From the NCBI RefSeq assembly GCF_026163695.1, contig NZ_JAOTID010000004.1:62001-126000 (forward strand): a stretch of 64,000 nucleotides of DNA, in the 5' to 3' direction. A model generated the notes under the pieces. It was not told the DNA's origin. It was given only the letters and a program-made list of their open reading frames with translations, and searched no databases. The position numbers and the translations under genes were made by a program. Source of the stretch: Shumkonia mesophila (GTDB lineage: Bacteria > Pseudomonadota > Alphaproteobacteria > Rhodospirillales > Shumkoniaceae). Shown here one piece after another: positions 50,845-57,609 of this stretch. The stretch's first letter is position 1. The number at the start of each line of letters is the position of its first letter.

Positions 50845-51666
50845 ATGAGCAAGCGCAAGTCACCCCCCCACGGATCGCGACACCCTCGCCGGCAGCCCGG
50901 CCGGGAGAGCGCGCCAGCCGGGGATTCGCCGCGGTCCGCCGCCGGCGCCGAGGCCGCTTGGCTGTTCGGCCTTCACGCCGTCGGCGCCGCGCTGGCCAAC
51001 CCGGCCCGGCGATGCCACCGCCTGCTCGCCACCCGGCAGGGAGAGGAAGGCCTGGGCGACGTTCCTGCCGGGCACCGGCTCAAGATCCAGATCGTCGACC
51101 GGGGGGAAATCGACCGCCTGTTGCCGGCCGGCGCCGTGCACCAGGGGGTGGCCCTGCTGGCCGACCCGCCGCCCGAACCCGCCATCGAGGACATCCTGGC
51201 CGGGGCCGGCGAGCGCGCCACCCTGGTCGTCCTCGACCAGGCGACGGACCCGCGCAACATCGGCGCCGTGCTTCGGGCCGCCGCCGCCTTCGATGCCATC
51301 GCGGTGGTCATGCCCGTGCGTCATGCCCCGGCCACCACCGGCGTGCTGGCCAAGGCGGCGTCCGGCGCGCTGGAAACCGTGCCGCTGGTCCGCATCGCCA
51401 ATCTGGCGCGCGCGCTCGAGCGCATCAAGGAAGCCGGCTTCTGGTGCGTCGGCCTGGATGGCGACGGCACCTCGGCGCTGGCCGAGGCCGACCTGTCGGG
51501 GCGCCTTGCCCTGGTGCTGGGGGCCGAGGGCGCGGGCTTGCGGCGGCTGACCCGCGAACACTGCGACCTGGTGGTGCGCATCCCGATCAGCGAGAGGATC
51601 GAAAGCCTCAATCTGGCGACGGCGGCAGCCATCGCCCTTTACGAGGTGGCCCGCCGGACGCCGTGA
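50845..51666 (+). CDS. rlmB: 23S rRNA (guanosine-2'-O)-methyltransferase RlmB, SpoU family
   Basis: The 273-aa protein has a basic, disordered N-terminal 35 residues, then AAWLFGLHAVGAALANPARR (substrate-binding domain). The SPOUT knot follows with VVLDQATDPRNIGAVLRAAA, GLDGDGT, VLGAEGAGLRRLTREHCD and IPISERIESLNLATAAAIAL (motif 3). It methylates G2251 in the 23S P loop. It is divergent from the tRNA-Tyr operon and 48 bp before tRNA-Thr. Confidence 0.92.
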   Translation: MSKRKSPPHGSRHPRRQPGRESAPAGDSPRSAAGAEAAWLFGLHAVGAALANPARRCHRLLATRQGEEGLGDVPAGHRLKIQIVDRGEIDRLLPAGAVHQGVALLADPPPEPAIEDILAGAGERATLVVLDQATDPRNIGAVLRAAAAFDAIAVVMPVRHAPATTGVLAKAASGALETVPLVRIANLARALERIKEAGFWCVGLDGDGTSALAEADLSGRLALVLGAEGAGLRRLTREHCDLVVRIPISERIESLNLATAAAIALYEVARRTP

Positions 51667-51714
51667 CTTGCGGGTCGATGGCGCCCGCGCTATCGTCGGC
51701 CCGACCGCACGGTA

Positions 51715-51791
<77 letters not shown>

Positions 51792-51886
51792 TTTCCGAGG
51801 CCCTGCCCACGTCCAGTAAGCGCCGGGTAAGCGGCCGGCCTGCAATTCGGTTGCCTGTTTGTGCCGGGATGCGACAAAACCCTAAG

Positions 51887-51932
51887 CCCGGTATAGGGTT
51901 GTTGTGTTCCCCCTGTTTGACGATGCCCCGGC
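51887..51932. repeat. Direct repeat A in the left control region
   Basis: CCCGGTATAGGGTTGT opens the unit and GACGATGCCCCGGC closes it. It is matched by 51964-52013, 77 bp downstream, with a variable T-rich centre. It contains the 11-mer TAGGGTTGTTG, found inverted at 60988-60998. Confidence 0.75.
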
Positions 51933-51963
51933 CCGGCAGGCGACAGCCGGCCGCAACGCCCCG

Positions 51964-52013
51964 CCCGGTATAGGGTTGTCGTATTTTCCTCTTTTTTTTA
52001 ACGATGCCCCGGC
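51964..52013. repeat. Direct repeat B in the left control region
   Basis: This is the second copy of the unit, 4 bp longer because of a T8 run in the middle. It has TAGGGTTGTCG in place of TAGGGTTGTTG and ends in ACGATGCCCCGGC. Spacing near seven helical turns from copy A would place bound proteins on the same DNA face. Confidence 0.75.
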
Positions 52014-52266
52014 AGGCGGTCACGGCGCACCTCGCCCGTCGCCGACTCTCCCCGCAAGGAAGGCCCCGCTTCACGAAGTTGATCCACGCCCCGCAGCGTC
52101 TTTCGTTTTCGTGGACATTCACGACATGGTATATTCGGGTCGGTTAGCCAGCCGCCTCACCAGCGGGGAACACACCAAATCGGGGCGTCGATGCTCCGCC
52201 CTTGAAAAGCGGCCGCCCGGTTTGGAAGGTATTGAGTTTCGTTCGGCGCGCAGGTGAGGCCAATCC

Positions 52267-53766
52267 ATGATCGAAATCAAGCTGCCCGATGGCCGCGTTA
52301 TGGCTGTTGATACAGACGACCCCGCTGTCGCCGAGAGCACCCGGCGGAGGGCTCTGTCAGCTGGGCGGACGGGCCCCGCCACGCCCGGCGCGGGCGACGC
52401 CGCACCCGTCGCGGACTTCTTGAGCGCGCTTGTCGGATCGGAGCGCCCGGGCTACGCCGGAGCGGATGGCCCGAACCGCACCCGCGGCCTGATGGTTGGC
52501 ACGCAGGGGGTTGGCCGGGGCCTCGCCGATATCGCCGGTTCGCCCGCCGATCTTTCGACCGGGCTTGTAAATGCGCTCTTGTGGGGCGCGGACAAAATCG
52601 GCCGAAGCGCCCAATGGGCCGCGAAAGCCGTGTTGCCGCAGTCGGCCGGAGAGCGCGTACCGGATCTCAGCGTCGACTACCGCTTTCCGTCAAGCCCCGT
52701 TGGAAGCGATGCCATCGCCGGCTTGTTTTCGAACATGGCAAACCATTTGGGTGTGCCTGTCGTCGACGAGCAGGTGATGACGCCGTTTGAGCGCGCCGCC
52801 TACAACGTCAACCGCATTGGCACGGACGTCGGCGCCGGCGCGGCCGGCCTTGTCCGAGGGGCCATGCGGCAGGCGCCCAACGCGCTCGTTCAAACGCCAA
52901 GCCCCAGCCCTGCGCCGGTCGGAACCGCGCGGCAGGCGCCCGGGGCACCTATTCAGGCGCCGGATTTGTTCTCCTCGAAACCGACCATGCCAAACCCGTT
53001 CGGCCGGGAGGCTGCCCCGTCTGGTTCGACGCCGATCGCACCCGCCCCATCCACACCAGCGGGGGCTTCCTTGAGGGTTGTGGACGTGCCGCCGAAGTCT
53101 GCCCCTGCCGATCCTGCAATTGAGGCGGTGAGCCGTCTCCGCGCCGCCGAAAAATCGGAAGATTTCACCATGGCAGGCGGCCGAGCCGACCCCCGGTTCG
53201 CCGCCAAAGCCGATTCAGCCGTAGACGTGGCAGAGTATGAATTCGCGCACGCCGTGCCGACGACGGATGCTGGGCGCATTGCCAAGGTACAGGCCGTTCA
53301 GCGTATCCTTGCCCCCCTGCGAGACGGGGGCGAACTGCTCGAGGCGGGAGTCGACACGACGCTCGCGCACCTCCGCTCGCTCCGGCAAAGCATCGAACGC
53401 CAGGCATCGGCGGCCAACGAAGGGCTGACGCCGCTGCAGGGGCTACAGGCCTCATTCGAGAAGGCGCCCTTTGACCCGGTTATCAACGCCGCTGAACACC
53501 TGCGCGTCAAAGCCGATGCGCTTAAATTCCAGAAGGCAAGAGACGTGGATCCGATTTACATCGCCGGCGCGCGTGCGGACAGGGCCGCCGCGTGGGAGGC
53601 TTTCATTGACGCAATCCCGACCACGGGGAGGGGGCAGCTTGCCAAGATCGATGTCATCAGGGACACGATCTACAACAGGGGGGCCAACCTGACCGAACAA
53701 GAGTCGATCGACGCCCTGCAAAACCTGGATGCGCTTTGGGAAAGCATCGAGCGGGGGGTGATGTAG
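52267..53766 (+). CDS. Phage internal virion/DNA-ejection-like protein with duplicated C-terminal domain
   Basis: The 499-aa protein opens MIEIKLPDGRVMAVDTDDPA, a short module common at the N-terminus of podovirus internal virion proteins. TQGVGRGLADIAGSPADL and SLVNALLWGAD-type Gly/Ala helices follow (about 75-110), then a Pro/Ala-rich linker (200-275). The C-terminal 220 residues hold two related units of about 90 aa; each has a PTT-G-xx-AK segment and ends in SIER. It has no lytic transglycosylase motif, so it is shorter than full ejection proteins. Start by ATG 52267. The assignment is by pattern only. Confidence 0.55.
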   Translation: MIEIKLPDGRVMAVDTDDPAVAESTRRRALSAGRTGPATPGAGDAAPVADFLSALVGSERPGYAGADGPNRTRGLMVGTQGVGRGLADIAGSPADLSTGLVNALLWGADKIGRSAQWAAKAVLPQSAGERVPDLSVDYRFPSSPVGSDAIAGLFSNMANHLGVPVVDEQVMTPFERAAYNVNRIGTDVGAGAAGLVRGAMRQAPNALVQTPSPSPAPVGTARQAPGAPIQAPDLFSSKPTMPNPFGREAAPSGSTPIAPAPSTPAGASLRVVDVPPKSAPADPAIEAVSRLRAAEKSEDFTMAGGRADPRFAAKADSAVDVAEYEFAHAVPTTDAGRIAKVQAVQRILAPLRDGGELLEAGVDTTLAHLRSLRQSIERQASAANEGLTPLQGLQASFEKAPFDPVINAAEHLRVKADALKFQKARDVDPIYIAGARADRAAAWEAFIDAIPTTGRGQLAKIDVIRDTIYNRGANLTEQESIDALQNLDALWESIERGVM

Positions 53767-53807
53767 CGCGAACACTACATCCGAACGCCCGGCCCTCCCT
53801 GGTAGGC

Positions 53808-54017
53808 CTACATCCCGCCGCGCGCCGCGTCCCGGCAAGTCAGCATCCCGGCTATCCCGAAAGCCGCTCCAACCGCGTAGCCGATGGTGTGGGACACCGA
53901 CCCCGTAACCACCTCGATCAAGCCTGTCGTGGCAGTCGCAGCAAGGGCAAAAGCGAACAGGCCCGCCAAGGCGTAGAGGCCTGTGATCAACAGCCAAGAT
54001 ACGAACCTGCGGAGCAT
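53808..54017 (-). CDS. Small two-helix membrane protein
   Basis: The 69-residue protein starts MLRRFVSWLLITGLYALAGL, with a first hydrophobic helix to about residue 30. A second runs near 42-58 (TIGYAVGAAFGIAGML), and the tail is short and basic. AGGAGGAA precedes the ATG at good distance, which supports a real gene although it lies opposite the structural genes. Size and topology would fit a holin or a small exclusion protein; neither can be shown. Confidence 0.55.
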   Translation of the reverse strand: MLRRFVSWLLITGLYALAGLFAFALAATATTGLIEVVTGSVSHTIGYAVGAAFGIAGMLTCRDAARGGM

Positions 54018-54655
54018 ATCCGTTTTCCTCCTGTCCTTCGTGTCGATAGCGACCGAAAAATGCTACCTGGCCGAACCCACCCTTTAGGCAGCGGGCGTCA
54101 AAGGTCCCCGATCGAGGGTGGTCGGCCCGACACTTATACGGGACAATCGGATGAAGTGCAAAAAACAGCGATATTGCCCGCATTGCGCTTACTCAATGCT
54201 TATTCTCTTCGCCCCCTAGTTTGCTAACCAATTGACGCATAAGCGTTTTCTTCTTTCTGGCTTCTGATGCGGCATCAGTGGCCAGGCCTTCGGGGGCGTC
54301 CGAACGGGGCGGCGACCGCCGGCAAGAAGGCAATACCGCGACCGCCGAGCCACCCGGCGGCGGCATCCCGACCCCCCGGTGGGGGGCCGCCGCGTCGTCG
54401 ACAACAGCCGCCAGGCGCCTCGACAAATTTTCCCACCTCAAAAAGTAAGGTAGCAAATGGCTTGCTCGTAGCCCTCCTAGGCAGGTTACCACCCGTTCGC
54501 CCGTCTACGGCGTTTCGGGCGTCGATGTTGTTCTGGCCCGCGTAGAGGTTCGTGCTCTCGGTGAGGGCACGTTGACGACCGCCGCGTAACCGAAAAAGAT
54601 GCCGACGGAGGGCTGGCAAGGGGGCTCGGGCTTCACGGACCGTTAGAAGCGCCTT
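54018..54655. other. Poorly coding spacer in the middle of the element
   Basis: There is no gene I trust. A minus-strand frame (54193-54492, ending ARKKKTLMRQLVSKLGGEENKH in two lysine-rich blocks) and another starting GTG at 54682 are open but overlap each other in different frames, as decayed coding would. Also present are a perfect 15-bp palindrome CTGATGCGGCATCAG (54265-54279), a CCCCCC-GGT-GGGGGG hairpin (54372-54386) and one AGGTAGCAAATG motif (54448-54459). Confidence 0.5.
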
Positions 54656-54802
54656 ACCCCCGTGTTTTGTCCCGTTTGTCACATGGGCGCGCGAACGGTA
54701 AAAACTATTTGAACCTCTTTTTCTTATATATCAGCCACTTATGGTTAGAATTTCCGTCCCCTAGGAATTCCTCATGTGACGAACGTGCCAAATGACGGGA
54801 GG
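54656..54802. promoter_or_regulatory. AT-rich core flanked by a 30-bp imperfect inverted repeat; candidate origin or divergent control region
   Basis: Reading outward from 54685 (minus) and 54773 (plus), both arms begin CATGTGAC and agree at 24 of 30 positions. The 87 bp between them include TATATATC, T-runs and a clear drop in GC against the rest of the window. Both arms could also supply GTG starts of divergent frames (GTGACA and GTGACG). It has the look of a plasmid or phage origin, or of a divergent operator. Confidence 0.5.
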
Positions 54803-54990
54803 GTGCCCGTGCCCACCCCGGTACTTCTTGATCGGTGGGCATTCGGTTGCCGTCTGTCGGGGGGGCCCTGCGCGGTCGGAATTCCGACCACGGCCGGATC
54901 GAAGTCCTGGGCGGTGTCCTGGGTGCCGTCGAAAACGACGGCCAGAAGAATGACGTGAAATCAGCCGCCGCCCATTGGTCGGGGCTGTGA
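54776..54990 (+). pseudogene. Small gene apparently frameshifted at a G7 tract
   Basis: GTG 54776 opens MTNVPNDGRVPVPTPVLLDR. After the G7 run at 54859-54865 the credible coding moves to another frame: LRGRNSDHGRIEVLGGVLGA then VENDGQKNDVKSAAAHWSGL, stop at 54990. One extra G would fuse the two into a 71-aa protein. This is a sequencing error, a real mutation, or a phase-variable tract. It lies 85 bp before the tail-fibre gene. I do not recognise the product. Confidence 0.45.
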
Positions 54991-55074
54991 TTTTGTAGAA
55001 AGCAACCGCGAAGCGTTGTATATTTTCCCTGACCAGCGTCGCGAGACGCCGGATCCCGATGACGGAGCGTTCAT

Positions 55075-56778
55075 ATGGCCCAGCCACCTGCCTACACCCC
55101 GGCCTACAATTTCAGCGACTACCAGACCAGCAACCCCGCCGACCCGCTTCCGGGTAACAGGCTCGACATTGAACTGGCCGCGGTCAAGACGACCACCGAC
55201 GGCATTCGCACCAACCTGGCCCTGATCCAGCGAGACGATGGCGCCATCGCCAACCAGGTGGTGACGCCGGACAGCTTCACCGCGGCGTCGCTGGCCTTGA
55301 TAGGCGGCTCGTGGGCCCCCCGCGGCGCGTGGGCGACGACGACGGCCTACGCGGTCGGCGACGTTGTGTCGAATTCAGGCAACAGCTACGTCTGCGCGGT
55401 CGCGCACACCGCCGGCACCTTCGCCACCGACCTGGCCGCGAGCAAATGGCTGATCATCGAAGCTGGTAGTTATGCGGCCGACGACATCGTCTACGACAAC
55501 GGCGTGTCGGCGCTGGCCGCGACGGATGTTCAGGCCGCAATCGATGAATTGGCCTCGGAGAAGGCGAATTCCGCCGATCTTGGCGGCGCCGCGCTGTTGG
55601 ATGTCGGAACAGTCGCCGGCACCGTGGCTGCCGGCGATCATGTGCAGGCGCTGGCCAACGGCGGTACCGGGGCGACCACGGCGGCGGGGGCGCGTGCCGC
55701 TCTCGACGTCGACCAGGCAACCAACAGCCTGACCGCCGAGGCCGCGGCCGACGACGCCGACCTGGTGACCGTTTACGACAATAGCGCCGGGGCCATGCGC
55801 AAGATGACGCGGGCGAACTTCCTGGCTGGCGTGTCGGGGCAGGACACGACGGCCCGCGACATGGCCATCCTCAACGCCTTTGACATCTCCGAGCTGATGG
55901 GCCGCTCGGCGCTGTCGCTGGGCGCGGCCGTGGTCGACGCTTTCGAGGACCAAGCCGGGATCGACGCGGCGACGTCGACCGGGGAGCTTTTCGACGCCGC
56001 CGGCACCTATGGCACCGTCGCCGACGTCACGCAAACCGACAATCGGGCGCGCACCAACATCCTGTTCGGGGCGGGCCGCGAGTTCGTCGACCTGTTCCAG
56101 GCGGCGACGAACGGCGGCGTCATCGGGTCCATCTCGGTCTATACGACCGTCGCCTTCACCGGCCAGGTCGCCGTCTACCGGGACAACGGCGCCGGCAACT
56201 ACACCGTCATGGCCGAACAGGCGGCCGTCCACGCCGGGGCGGGGTGGCAGACGTTCACCTTGTCCTCGCCCTACACCGTGCCGTCGTCCGGCACCTTCTA
56301 CGTCGGCTGCTACCGGCCGGCCGCCACCTTCGAAGTGGTGACGGGCGGCGGCGCGGCTTACGGGGGCGCCGTCGGCGTGGGTGCTTCCTTCACCAAAGAC
56401 GTCAACGACACCGTGCCGTGCGCTTTCGTCGAGACGCTCACGTCGGCGGCCATGACCCTCGTTTCTGAGGCCATCACCGCCGCCTCCGCGCCGGCGTCCG
56501 CGCGCGTCACCCTGGATCACGAGGACGTCGCCGGGACGGCCGTGCTCAACACCGACGTCGTCGTCTCGGCCAGCCGCGACGACGGCACGACGTACACGGC
56601 GGCGGTGCTGACCGTGCTGCGCGACGCCGGGTCCGGCCGCAAGGTCTACGTCGCCGATATCGACCTCTCGGGCCAGCCGAGCGGCACGGCGCTGCGCCTC
56701 AAGGGCGAGCAACTCAACGCCAAGGCCGGCCGCTGGCACCGCTGGGCGGTCCAGGCCGACGTCGCTCTGTCCTTCTGA
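55075..56778 (+). CDS. Phage tail fibre protein with carbohydrate-binding-like module
   Basis: The 567-aa protein has an N-terminal virion-attachment region (NFSDYQTSNPADPLPGNRLD, then ELAAVKTTTDGIRTNLALIQ). It continues with a CBM5/12-like WAPRGAWATTTAYAVGDVV / GNSYVCAVAHTAGTF module (about 80-125). The fibre repeat ALANGGTGATTAAGARAALD near 195-215 is a hallmark of phage fibres. The distal half is beta-rich (VAFTGQVAVYRDNGAGNYTV). It probably determines receptor choice. The start is ATG 55075; GACGGAG lies about 10 bp upstream. It leads a four-frame plus-strand cluster. Confidence 0.78.
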   Translation: MAQPPAYTPAYNFSDYQTSNPADPLPGNRLDIELAAVKTTTDGIRTNLALIQRDDGAIANQVVTPDSFTAASLALIGGSWAPRGAWATTTAYAVGDVVSNSGNSYVCAVAHTAGTFATDLAASKWLIIEAGSYAADDIVYDNGVSALAATDVQAAIDELASEKANSADLGGAALLDVGTVAGTVAAGDHVQALANGGTGATTAAGARAALDVDQATNSLTAEAAADDADLVTVYDNSAGAMRKMTRANFLAGVSGQDTTARDMAILNAFDISELMGRSALSLGAAVVDAFEDQAGIDAATSTGELFDAAGTYGTVADVTQTDNRARTNILFGAGREFVDLFQAATNGGVIGSISVYTTVAFTGQVAVYRDNGAGNYTVMAEQAAVHAGAGWQTFTLSSPYTVPSSGTFYVGCYRPAATFEVVTGGGAAYGGAVGVGASFTKDVNDTVPCAFVETLTSAAMTLVSEAITAASAPASARVTLDHEDVAGTAVLNTDVVVSASRDDGTTYTAAVLTVLRDAGSGRKVYVADIDLSGQPSGTALRLKGEQLNAKAGRWHRWAVQADVALSF

Positions 56779-56791
56779 TCGGGGGGACGTC

Positions 56792-57139
56792 ATGGCTTTT
56801 TGCTACCAGCAGCCGCTTCCGCCCGCGCCGCCGGTCGGCGCGACGCCGCCCCGGCTGGTCGCGTCGGCCTTCGGCGTCGTTCCCCTTCCGATGGACTTCA
56901 ATATCGCGCTGGAAGGGCCGTTCAACCTGATCGCGGCGGTGTACCTGGATGTCGGCCTTTACCTGCTGTTGTTTGGCGCCGAGCAGCCCGACACGAACTA
57001 TCACGTCCTCATCAACGACGGCGGGCTGCATATCGCCGCCGCCGAGAAGGCCGCCGGCTACATCATGATCGCGGCGAAGGATGCGATGGAGACTCCCGTC
57101 GATCCGTCGTCCTTCAACGTCGAAGTGTACCGCCTCTAG
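56792..57139 (+). CDS. Unknown phage-associated protein, 115 aa
   Basis: It starts with GGGGGGAC upstream, 13 bp after the fibre gene. The protein opens with a Pro-rich segment (CYQQPLPPAPPVGATPPRL), then FNIALEGPFNLIAAVYLDVG and LYLLLFGAEQPDTNYHVLIN. It looks like a compact beta-rich capsid/tail accessory protein or a fibre chaperone. Position directly behind the fibre gene favours a fibre-assembly role; no family recognised. Confidence 0.55.
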   Translation: MAFCYQQPLPPAPPVGATPPRLVASAFGVVPLPMDFNIALEGPFNLIAAVYLDVGLYLLLFGAEQPDTNYHVLINDGGLHIAAAEKAAGYIMIAAKDAMETPVDPSSFNVEVYRL

Positions 57140-57150
57140 GAGAAGGAACC

Positions 57151-57429
57151 ATGCAAATGAAAGTGATCTGCGAGAAGGAAATCAGCGGCGTGATGCGGCT
57201 TCTCAACATCACGACCGCCACGGGCATCGACGTCGGGGCGTTTCTTCGGACCACGCCCGGCGTCGGCATGCCGTTCTGGTGCTGGCCGACGATTCCCGGC
57301 GGCAGGGTCGTCGCCACCGACTTCACCGACGCCCCCATCGTCACCAGCGACGCCGCCACCAACAACCAACTGATCGCGGCCATCACGGCCACGCCGCAAG
57401 AGGTGCTGACTTACGATCCGCCGTTGTGA
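57151..57429 (+). CDS. Unknown phage-associated protein, 92 aa
   Basis: ATG 57151 has AGGAGAAGGA upstream, 11 bp after the previous gene. The protein reads MKVICEKEISGVMRLLNITT then TTPGVGMPFWCWPTIPGG, ending EVLTYDPPL. It is Thr/Ala/Asp-rich with one aromatic WCW patch and no membrane segment. It seems part of the fibre operon; no function can be given. Confidence 0.55.
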   Translation: MQMKVICEKEISGVMRLLNITTATGIDVGAFLRTTPGVGMPFWCWPTIPGGRVVATDFTDAPIVTSDAATNNQLIAAITATPQEVLTYDPPL

Positions 57430-57560
57430 CCCTTTCCGTGAAAAAGCCCGTGGTCCAGGTTGAACGGCTGCCTACGGTGCTTCCGGCCGGCGCGCTTCAG
57501 AACGGAGTGTGCCGGGGCCTCGCGGCGTCGAAGACGATCGGAGATCCGCCCCCGAGATGA
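57426..57560 (+). CDS. Possible truncated phage gene, 44 aa
   Basis: A GTG overlaps the preceding stop (GTGA) and opens MTLSVKKPVVQVERLPTVLP then AGALQNGVCRGLAASKTIGD, stopping at 57560. The residues look like the N-terminus of a larger protein. The frame ends shortly before the convergent replicase gene, which suggests the original gene was cut when this junction formed. No domain is recognised. Confidence 0.35.
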   Translation: MTLSVKKPVVQVERLPTVLPAGALQNGVCRGLAASKTIGDPPPR

Positions 57561-57609
57561 CGCAGCGCGCCACCCCGGCGGGCCGGGGCCAGTCCATCAA
57601 TTTGCAGGG

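Larger units (their letters stand above)
51792..52266. other. Left non-coding control region of the element
   Basis: This 475-bp region has no convincing gene. It holds two direct repeats (51887-51932 and 51964-52013) and an inverted AACCCTA...TAGGGTT pair around 51878-51900. A TATATT box near 52130, about 135 bp before the next gene, is a possible -10 but has no good -35 at the right distance. Confidence 0.6.

Noticed and set aside
51887-52013. CRISPR-like reading of the two left repeats
   Set aside because: Only two units, of unequal length with a 31-bp spacer and no cas genes nearby; regulatory repeats are simpler.
54761-55087. 108-aa minus-strand frame before the tail fibre
   Set aside because: It is Arg/Pro/His-rich, overlaps the better plus-strand coding evidence at 54776-54990, and lacks a ribosome site.
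55375-56793. 472-codon minus-strand frame opposite the tail fibre
   Set aside because: Arg/Gly/Asp-rich shadow of the fibre frame, without a ribosome site, while the fibre has diagnostic motifs.
57114-57399. Minus-strand frames opposite the 92-aa phage gene
   Set aside because: The plus-strand gene has a strong ribosome site and tight spacing to its neighbours; the minus frames have neither.
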